DNA of 11,194 nt, taken from contig JBKKAR010000123.1 in assembly GCA_046714355.1 (NCBI GenBank), positions 1 through 11,194 on the forward strand. The letters are read 5' to 3'. Under the pieces are notes generated by a model. It did no database searches. It was not told the DNA's origin and saw only the letters and a program-made list of their open reading frames with translations. The translations under genes were made by a program, and so were the position numbers. This document shows positions 5,996 through 11,194 of this stretch, piece after piece. The stretch is from JACDAN01 sp046714355. GTDB taxonomy: Bacteria > Actinomycetota > Thermoleophilia > Gaiellales > Gaiellaceae. Position 1 is the stretch's first letter, and each line of letters opens with the position of its first letter.

Positions 5996-7335
5996 CCCGG
6001 GTCGAACACCTCACCTATCGGCACCCGGAGGCGGCAGGGCCGGCGCTCGAAGACGTCTCGCTCGAGATTTGTGCCGGCGAGCTCGTCTGCCTGCTGGGAT
6101 CGTCGGGAGCCGGCAAGTCGACGCTGCTCCGGGCGCTCGCCGGCCTCGTGCCGCATTTCCACGGCGGGCGGTTCGCCGGGCGAGTGGAGGTCGCGGGCCG
6201 CGACACGCGACTGGCGCGCCCGGCCGACCTCGCGGGAACCGTCGCCAGCGTCTTCCAGGACCCGGAGGACCAGGTGGTCTTCACGATCGTCGAGCACGAG
6301 GTCGCCTTCGGCCTCGAGAACCTTGGCGTCCCCTCGAGCGAGATTCGCGATCGAGTGCTCGAGGCGCTGGCCGCGCTGGGTTCCGCGCAGCTCGCCGAGC
6401 GTCGGACGCACGAGCTCTCCGCGGGCGAGCTCCAGCGAGTTTGTGTTGCATCAGCACTAGCTCTTCGTCCTCGGCTACTGATGCTCGACGAGCCGACCTC
6501 CCAGCTGGATCCCGAGGCAGCTGAGTCGCTGCTCGACCTCGCGACGGCGCTTGGCTGCGCGGTCGTCATCTCGGAGCAGCGGCCGGCGCTGCCGCTCGAG
6601 CGCTGCGACCGAGTTGTCTTCCTCGACCGGGGGCGGATCCTTCTCGATGCAACGCAAGCCGAGGGTTTGTGCTGGCTGGAGGCGCAACACCCGGCCTTTC
6701 TGGCTCACGAGGCGGCACATGTCGCGAGCGGCGAGAGTGAGGGCGGCGTCGTGTGTCGGCTCGCCGGCGCGACCTACGCGTACGGCGAACGCTCCGTCGC
6801 AGTCCCCGATCTGGAGATCCGCCGGGGCGAGATCGTGGCACTGACCGGAGAGAACGGCTCGGGGAAGACGACCCTCGCGAAACTCGCCGCCGGGCTGCTC
6901 GAACCGTCGGGCGGGGCCGTTCGACGGGAAGGACGCGCGTCGTACCTCAGCCAGGACCCGGGGCGCTATGTCGTCGCCGAGCGGGTCGACGAGGAAGTCG
7001 CTCTGGGAGTCGGCGGCGACCTCGACCGGGCCCGCGCCGCACTCCGGCTCGTCGATCTCGGAGGCTTCGAGTCGCGTCATCCGCGCGACCTCTCGAGCGG
7101 CGAGCGGGAGCGCCTCGCCCTCGCCGCCGTCCTTGTCACCAACCCGGATCTCCTCATCCTCGACGAGCCGACCCGCGGAGTGGACCCCGAGCGCAAGCTC
7201 GCGCTCGCCGCGCTGCTTCGCTCGCAGGCGGAGCGACGCGGGACTTTGGTCGTCACCCACGACCTCGTCTTCGCCGCCGATGTCGCGGACCGGATCGTCA
7301 GCTCGACGCCGGCGCGGGAGCTCGTGCATGCCTAG
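5986..7335 (+). CDS. ecfA: Double-headed ECF ATPase (EcfA-EcfA' fusion)
   Basis: 449 residues holding two ABC nucleotide-binding domains. Domain 1: Walker A GSSGAGKST (38-46), Q-loop FQDPEDQ (Gln91), signature LSAGELQRV (from 144), Walker B LLMLDEP (164-170), D-loop SQLD. Domain 2: Walker A GENGSGKTT (288-296), Q-loop SQDPGR (Gln323), signature LSSGERERL (from 369), Walker B LLILDEP (389-395), switch His in VVTHD (His425). In domain 1 the switch histidine position reads ISEQR, with Gln198 in place of His; catalysis may be asymmetric. The GTG at 5986 has GGAGG six nt upstream and gives MALARVEHLTYRHP. A fused pair replaces the usual separate EcfA1 and EcfA2. It powers the importer with EcfT and the S-component. 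Confidence 0.93.
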   Translation: MALARVEHLTYRHPEAAGPALEDVSLEICAGELVCLLGSSGAGKSTLLRALAGLVPHFHGGRFAGRVEVAGRDTRLARPADLAGTVASVFQDPEDQVVFTIVEHEVAFGLENLGVPSSEIRDRVLEALAALGSAQLAERRTHELSAGELQRVCVASALALRPRLLMLDEPTSQLDPEAAESLLDLATALGCAVVISEQRPALPLERCDRVVFLDRGRILLDATQAEGLCWLEAQHPAFLAHEAAHVASGESEGGVVCRLAGATYAYGERSVAVPDLEIRRGEIVALTGENGSGKTTLAKLAAGLLEPSGGAVRREGRASYLSQDPGRYVVAERVDEEVALGVGGDLDRARAALRLVDLGGFESRHPRDLSSGERERLALAAVLVTNPDLLILDEPTRGVDPERKLALAALLRSQAERRGTLVVTHDLVFAADVADRIVSSTPARELVHA

Positions 7336-8011
7336 CTCTCCTCGAACGGCGCTGCTCGTCGTGGCGGCCATCGCGTTCGCCGGCGGAGCGTGGGCGGCTC
7401 TCTCGCCGAAGGACGCAGGGCTCTCGCTCCTCCTCGTGGCCGTGGCCCTGGTGGTCTCCGGCTTCATCTGGCTCGAGGACGGCCCTGGCTCGGCGAAGGA
7501 GGTTGCACTAGTCGCCGTGCTCGGCGGTGTAGCGGCTGCGGGCCGGGTGCTGTTCGCCGCCGTCCCCGGGGTGCAGCCGGTCACCGTCGTCGTCGTCGCC
7601 GCCGGTGCCGCGCTTGGCGCACGGGTGGGCTTCGCGGTTGGCGCGGTCGCGGCTCTCGTCTCGAACTTCTATCTCGGGCAAGGGATCTGGACGCCCTGGC
7701 AGATGCTCGCCTGGGGCGGCTGCGGCGTCGTCGGCGCGCTCGCCGCTCGGCTGATCCGTCACCGTTGGGCGTTCGCGGCTCTCTGCTTCGCGCTCGGGTT
7801 CGCCTTCAGCAGCGCTATGGACCTGTGGCACTGGTACAGCTTCTGGCCCCACACCTGGGAAGCGCTCACACTCGTCTACGCCCAGGGAGTCTGGTTCAGC
7901 GCCGCCCACGCGGTCGGAAATGTTGCCTTCGCGCTGGTCATCGGCCCAGAGCTCCGCCGGCTCCTCGAACGCTACGGCCGGAGGTTGCGTGTGGAGGTCG
8001 CGTGGGCCTGA
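7328..8011 (+). CDS. ECF transporter S-component (predicted corrinoid-specific, CbrT-like)
   Basis: 227 residues, mostly hydrophobic, with about six membrane segments (approx. 8-25, 31-48, 58-80, 84-112, 125-162, 185-207). The central pattern GARVGFAVGAVAALVSNFYLG then TPWQMLAWGGCGVVGALAARL is typical of ECF substrate-binding (S) proteins; small-residue helix 1 and the Gly/Ala-rich helices would pack against EcfT. The loop between the last helices is very aromatic (DLWHWYSFWPHTW, 165-177) and faces the outside in a simple topology, where ligand enters. Specificity for cobalamin is inferred from the riboswitch and DUF4430 neighbours, not from a diagnostic motif. The ATG at 7328 overlaps the ecfA end by 8 nt. 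The basic C-terminal tail overlaps the next gene by 10 nt. Confidence 0.85.
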   Translation: MPSSPRTALLVVAAIAFAGGAWAALSPKDAGLSLLLVAVALVVSGFIWLEDGPGSAKEVALVAVLGGVAAAGRVLFAAVPGVQPVTVVVVAAGAALGARVGFAVGAVAALVSNFYLGQGIWTPWQMLAWGGCGVVGALAARLIRHRWAFAALCFALGFAFSSAMDLWHWYSFWPHTWEALTLVYAQGVWFSAAHAVGNVAFALVIGPELRRLLERYGRRLRVEVAWA

Positions 8012-8835
8012 AGACGCTTGCGGTTGCCGGCGTTCTGGCGTTTGCCGCTGCTGCGCCGGCGGACTTCGTGGCGTCTCGCCAGCAGCCGGACGGCGGTTTC
8101 GCCGAGCCCGGCGCGCGATCCGATCCAGCACTCAGCTCCTGGGCAGTGCTCGGCCTTGCCGCTTCCGGTCGAACCCCGAGCCGCTCGGCAGCGGAATACA
8201 TCCGCGACGCGCCCGTCTCGGACACGACCGACCTCGCGCTCCGGATCCTCGCACTGCGATCGCTCGGCGGGAACCCTGCGGTGTTCGTCGAGCGGCTACA
8301 ACGGCAGCGCCGCCGCGACGGACGCATCGGCTCGCTCGTCAACTCGACGATCTGGGGCGTGCTGGCGCTTCCGCGCGGGGAGAGGCCGGCCGTTCGTTAC
8401 CTCCTCCGGCAGCAGCGCCGCTCCGGTGGCTGGTCTTGGACGCCGAACGGCGCACCCGACTCGAACGACACCGCGGCGGCGATCCAGGCGCTCCGCTGGA
8501 GCGGCGTGCGAGGGCGGCCGATCCGCCGCGGCCTCGCGTTCATCCGTGGGCTGACGGCCGGGAACGGTGGCGTCCGTCTCGTTGCGGGTCGCGAGCCCGA
8601 CGCGCAGTCGACGGCGTGGGCGATCCAGGCGTACGTGGCCGCCGGAACTCGACCGCCCAGAGCCGCCTTCACCTTCCTGGCCTCGCTCCGGCGACCGGAC
8701 GGGAGCTACCGTTACAGCCGACGCTACGCCGTCACCCCGGCGATCGTCACCGCCCAGGTGCTGCCTGCGCTTGCGCGCAAGCAGCACCCATTGCGGTTGA
8801 ATCAGGCGGGATCGAGTGCGGGGGCTGGCTCCTGA
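8002..8835 (+). CDS. Secreted prenyltransferase/squalene-oxidase-repeat protein (transcobalamin alpha-barrel-like)
   Basis: 277 residues from a GTG with GGAGG (7993-7997) four nt upstream. A short signal-like segment (GLKTLAVAGVLAFAAAAPA) precedes ~250 residues of helical repeats of about 45-60. Each has a Q/R-rich turn with G-G-aromatic or its remnant: SRQQPDGGF (~25-33), RQRRRDGRIG (~101-110), RQQRRSGGWSW (~136-146), TAGNGGVRL (~185-193) and RRPDGSYRYS (~230-239). Helices such as SSWAVLGLAASG and STAWAIQAYVAAG lie between them. This is the terpene-cyclase-type alpha/alpha barrel, also used as the N-terminal domain of intrinsic factor and transcobalamin. No DXDD or other catalytic motif is visible, so a binding role is more likely than an enzyme. 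Last gene of the riboswitch operon. Its 3' end overlaps the convergent exporter gene by 34 nt. Confidence 0.82.
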   Translation: MGLKTLAVAGVLAFAAAAPADFVASRQQPDGGFAEPGARSDPALSSWAVLGLAASGRTPSRSAAEYIRDAPVSDTTDLALRILALRSLGGNPAVFVERLQRQRRRDGRIGSLVNSTIWGVLALPRGERPAVRYLLRQQRRSGGWSWTPNGAPDSNDTAAAIQALRWSGVRGRPIRRGLAFIRGLTAGNGGVRLVAGREPDAQSTAWAIQAYVAAGTRPPRAAFTFLASLRRPDGSYRYSRRYAVTPAIVTAQVLPALARKQHPLRLNQAGSSAGAGS

Positions 8836-10232
8836 GCGAGATCGCGGCCCCGGATGAGAACGAGCGAGGCGACCACGCCGACGGCGGCGACGAGCGCCCC
8901 GCCGATGAACGCCGCCTCGAAGCCGTCCGTCAAAGCGACCGGTAGTGCCGTTCCGTCCGCGACCGCGTTGTCGGTGGCCGAGGTGGCCACGGCCGACAGC
9001 GCCGCGATGCCCAGCGCGCCGCCGATCTGCTGCGACGTGTTGATCAGGCCCGAGGCGAGCCCGGCCTCCGAGTCCTTCACGCCGGCGAGCGCCGCGATCG
9101 AGATCGGCACGAACGAGAAGCCCATCCCGATCGCGATCAGCAGGAATCCCGGCAGGAGGTCGGTCAGGTACCCGCCACCGACGTCGACCTGGGTGAAGTA
9201 GACGAGCCCGGCCGTCATCAGGGTCAGCCCGGCGACCAGCACCGGCTTGACGCCGACCCGCGTCACGAGCTGTGCCGCGACGGCCGACCAGAGGATCGCG
9301 GTGCCCGCGACTGCCAAGTAGCCGACGCCCGTTCGCAGCGGCGAGTAGCCGAGCACCTGTTGCATGTACAGCGTCAGCATCAGGAACATCGCGAACAGGG
9401 AGGTGCCGAGGATCAGACCGGCCACGTTCGCGCCGACCAGCGTCTGCAGCCGGAAGATCGAGAACGGCATCAGCGGCTGGCTGGCGCGTGCTTCCCAGCC
9501 GACGAAGGCGGCGAGCAGCGCGCCCGCGGCCGCGAAGAGGCCGATCGTCTCGAGCGAGCCCCAGCCGTAGTCGTTCGCCTGGGTGATCGCGTACACGAGC
9601 ACGACGAGCCCGCTCGTAACGAGCACCGCTCCCGGGATGTCGAAGCTGCGAGCCTCGTCGTCGCGGCTCTCGGCGAGCAGGCGCGGGGTCAGCGCAAGCC
9701 CTGCCGCGCCGATCGGCACGTTCACGAAGAAGATCCACTCCCAGCTGAGCACGTCCGTGAGGATCCCGCCCATCAGCACGCCGGCGACGGCGCCGAACGC
9801 GCCGACGGCGCCCCAGACTCCGAGCGCCATGTTCCGCTCTTTCCCTTCCGAGAAGGTCGTGGTGAGGATCGAGAGCGCGGCGGGGGAGATGATCGCCGCC
9901 CCGAGACCCTGCAGCGCGCGGGCAACGATGAGCGACGTGTCGTCCCAGGCCAGTCCGGCGAGCAGCGAGGCGAGGGTGAAGACGACGATCCCGGCCAGGA
10001 AGATGCGTCGCCGGCCCAGTAAGTCGGCCGCGCGTCCACCCAGGAGCAGGAAGCCGCCGAAGAACAGTGCATAGGCGCTGATCACCCACTGGAGGTTCTC
10101 CTGCGAGAACCCGAGGTCGACCTGGATCGACGGCAATGCCACGTTCACGATCGCGATGTCGAGCACGACCATGAACTGCACCGACGCCAGGAGGGCCAGG
10201 GCGAGCCATTTGCGTCCGTTTGAAGCAACCAA
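8802..10232 (-). CDS. DHA2-family (EmrB/QacA-type) MFS multidrug exporter
   Basis: 476 residues with 14 predicted membrane helices. Helix 1 has the DHA2 motif LDIAIVNVALPSIQ. Motif A, GGRAADLLGRRR, lies between helices 2 and 3. Helix 5 carries a motif-C-like antiporter stretch (GAVGAFGAVAGVLMGG) followed by WEWIFFVNVPIG, characteristic of the 14-helix drug/H+ antiporters. The start is TTG at 10232: AAAGGGA lies 5 nt upstream, and no ATG or GTG fits before helix 1. The longer frame up to 10541 runs through the operator and the divergent gene and is not credible. It is divergently transcribed from the HxlR-type regulator, which is probably its repressor, so expression should be induced by a toxic compound. 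The substrate cannot be inferred. Confidence 0.92.
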   Translation of the reverse strand: MVASNGRKWLALALLASVQFMVVLDIAIVNVALPSIQVDLGFSQENLQWVISAYALFFGGFLLLGGRAADLLGRRRIFLAGIVVFTLASLLAGLAWDDTSLIVARALQGLGAAIISPAALSILTTTFSEGKERNMALGVWGAVGAFGAVAGVLMGGILTDVLSWEWIFFVNVPIGAAGLALTPRLLAESRDDEARSFDIPGAVLVTSGLVVLVYAITQANDYGWGSLETIGLFAAAGALLAAFVGWEARASQPLMPFSIFRLQTLVGANVAGLILGTSLFAMFLMLTLYMQQVLGYSPLRTGVGYLAVAGTAILWSAVAAQLVTRVGVKPVLVAGLTLMTAGLVYFTQVDVGGGYLTDLLPGFLLIAIGMGFSFVPISIAALAGVKDSEAGLASGLINTSQQIGGALGIAALSAVATSATDNAVADGTALPVALTDGFEAAFIGGALVAAVGVVASLVLIRGRDLAQEPAPALDPA

Positions 10233-10254
10233 TTGCGTCCCTTTCGTCTGTAAG

Positions 10255-10313
10255 ACTTGCGAAAGTACACCAAGGACTTGCGTTATGCAAGTAGGAACTT
10301 CCAGAACGCAAGC
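10255..10313. promoter_or_regulatory. Symmetric four-half-site operator overlapping the exporter promoter
   Basis: The centre is a perfect palindrome ACTTGC-GTTAT-GCAAGT (10276-10292). An outer ACTTGC (10255-10260) and an outer GCAAGC (10308-10313) each lie exactly 21 bp from their inner copy, about two helical turns. On the minus strand, TTGCAT (10290-10285) and TACTTT (10267-10262) with a 17-nt spacer form the exporter promoter. Its -35 is inside the central palindrome, so binding there would repress. The likely binder is the adjacent HxlR-type regulator. Confidence 0.7.
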
Positions 10314-10321
10314 TGAAGCGC

Positions 10322-10327
10322 TACAAT
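10322..10327 (+). promoter_or_regulatory. -10 element of the HxlR-type regulator gene (leaderless)
   Basis: TACAAT is a near-consensus -10 ending 7 nt before the GTG at 10335, with no Shine-Dalgarno between. The transcript probably begins at or next to the start codon. The outer operator half-site 10308-10313 falls in the promoter spacer, which suggests autoregulation. Confidence 0.5.
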
Positions 10328-10334
10328 TCCCACC

Positions 10335-11006
10335 GTGGCCCGCGCATACATCCAGTACTGCCCCGTCGCCCACTCGCTCGAGCTCGTCGGAGAGCGGTGG
10401 GCGATGCTGATCGTGCGGGACCTCCTCAAGGGGCCGAAGCGCTACAGCGACCTGATCGCCGGCCTCCCGGGCCTCGGGACGAACATCCTCGCGGCGCGGT
10501 TGAAGGAGCTGGAGGAAGGTGGGGTCGTCCGGAAGCGTCATCTGCCGGCGCCTGCGAATTGCAACGTCTACGAACTGACCGAGTACGGCGCCGACCTCGA
10601 GGAGGTCATCCAGGCGCTGGGCCGCTGGGGGTTCCGGTCGCTAGGCCCTCCGCCCGCCGACTGCCCGATGCCCGAGGGGTGGCTCGTTCAAGGAGCTCAC
10701 ACGTTGTTCGATCCGGCGCGCGCAGGCGATCTGGTCGAGAGCTACGAGGTTCGCTGCGGCGACGAGATCGCCACGATCCGCGTGTCGGACGGCACGATCG
10801 AGGCCGTCCCCGGCGGCTCCGACGGCGTCGACGCGATTCTCGAGCTCGATCCCGGCACGCTCTTCGCGCTCGCAACCGGGGACATCGAGCCGAAGGACGC
10901 GATCGCGCACGGGTTGGTACGGGTCGAGGGCGACGCCGAGGCTCTGGGACGGTTCGTCTCGGTCTTCGACGCCGACCGCTTCACTGAAGAGGTCGAGGCG
11001 GCCTAG
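10335..11006 (+). CDS. HxlR-family transcriptional regulator with SCP2-like C-terminal domain
   Basis: 223 residues. Residues ~5-105 are an HxlR winged helix: YCPVAHSLELVGERWAMLIV, RDLLKGPKRYSDL, the recognition helix GLGTNILAARLKELEEGGVV, and the wing ending at YELTEYGADL. Cys9 is at the N-terminal position that senses electrophiles or oxidation in YodB/HypR-type members, so redox or quinone sensing is possible. Residues ~120-223 resemble an SCP2 sterol-carrier-like fold (TLFDPARAGDLVESYEV, IRVSDGTIEAVPG, LFALATGDIEPKDAIAHGLVRVEGD), which could bind a hydrophobic inducer. The GTG at 10335 has a TACAAT seven nt upstream. It is divergent from the drug exporter and is its probable repressor through the operator between them. 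Its TAG shares bases with the convergent gene's stop (CTAG). Confidence 0.9.
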   Translation: MARAYIQYCPVAHSLELVGERWAMLIVRDLLKGPKRYSDLIAGLPGLGTNILAARLKELEEGGVVRKRHLPAPANCNVYELTEYGADLEEVIQALGRWGFRSLGPPPADCPMPEGWLVQGAHTLFDPARAGDLVESYEVRCGDEIATIRVSDGTIEAVPGGSDGVDAILELDPGTLFALATGDIEPKDAIAHGLVRVEGDAEALGRFVSVFDADRFTEEVEAA

Positions 11007-11194
11007 CCCGGAGCGGTGACCCAGCCGGGCTCAGGTCGTACGAGACGACCCTCGTCCACCAGCTCGTCAATCAGCCCCTTGCTCCAGTACCACGACCAGC
11101 TGAACCACCTGGGAATCTCGCGATCCTGCGCGACCACGGCGGCCCGCACGCCGGCGACGACGAGCGGCTTCAGGTCGAGCTCACCGCCCACGGC
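11003..11194 (-). CDS. Unidentified protein, C-terminal fragment
   Basis: The last 63 codons of a minus-strand gene that runs off the window edge; the frame stays open past the GTG at 11191, so the true start is outside. The visible part begins with a strand-like segment LDLKPLVVAGVRAAVVAQ, continues with an aromatic stretch IPRWFSWSWYW, and ends with a helix and wing-like turn, LIDELVDEGRLVRPEPGWV. The end resembles the last helix and wing of a winged-helix domain, but I cannot name a family. Its TAG overlaps the convergent regulator's TAG as the self-complementary CTAG. Confidence 0.6.
   Translation of the reverse strand, partial: AVGGELDLKPLVVAGVRAAVVAQDREIPRWFSWSWYWSKGLIDELVDEGRLVRPEPGWVTAPG

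Noticed and set aside
8296..10311. 671-codon minus-strand open frame
   Set aside because: It is a shadow of the exporter gene in another frame; low hydrophobicity and Arg-rich composition, while the overlapping frame encodes a clear 14-helix MFS protein.
10233..10541. Extended N-terminus of the exporter
   Set aside because: It would cover the operator and the regulator's promoter and coding start; the TTG at 10232 with AAAGGGA is the credible start.
1..11194. CRISPR arrays, tRNA/rRNA genes, transposase genes, phage genes
   Set aside because: None seen on either strand; apart from the two palindromic elements there are no sizeable repeats.

Overview
The window is GC-rich throughout. It has dense same-strand operons with 4-10 nt overlaps, many GTG starts, and several genes that look leaderless (a TANNNT hexamer 7-8 nt before the start). 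Together with the gene families present, this suggests an actinobacterium, possibly of the Thermoleophilia type. The lineage is inferred from style and gene content, not from a marker gene.

Layout. (1) 2-1968, plus strand: the C-terminus of an APC-type transporter fused to a universal-stress-like domain, then two adjacent RCK/TrkA proteins. This looks like a potassium-linked cluster. (2) 1968-3041, plus: a lipoprotein PQQ-type sugar dehydrogenase. (3) 3038-3636, minus: a small coiled-coil protein and a VanZ-like membrane protein. (4) 3637-8835, plus: a cobalamin riboswitch followed by six tightly packed genes. These are a secreted DUF4430 protein, a DUF4430 lipoprotein, EcfT, a double-headed EcfA, an ECF S-component and a secreted protein with prenyltransferase/squalene-oxidase-type repeats. 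(5) 8802-11006: a DHA2-type multidrug exporter (minus) divergent from an HxlR-SCP2 regulator (plus), sharing a symmetric four-half-site operator. (6) 11003-11194, minus: the C-terminus of an unidentified protein.

How the genes work together. Region 4 reads as a complete B12-repressed corrinoid importer. The ECF module (T, A-A, S) sits in the membrane. Outside the membrane are separate proteins resembling the two halves of animal transcobalamin/intrinsic factor: an alpha/alpha-barrel-like repeat protein and two DUF4430 (transcobalamin C-terminal-like) proteins. ECF cobalamin transporters with accessory DUF4430 lipoproteins have been predicted before; the full set with an alpha-barrel partner under one riboswitch is what stands out here.

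The most unexpected feature is a pair of related, apparently undescribed 164-nt palindromic elements at 690-853 and 3850-4013. They have exactly the same length, collinear conserved blocks (about 78% identity over a 46-nt core), and terminal inverted repeats that differ in sequence but keep pairing through compensatory changes. One lies between the transporter stop codon and trkA. The other sits inside the 5' end of the first riboswitch-controlled gene, in frame, splitting its signal peptide.
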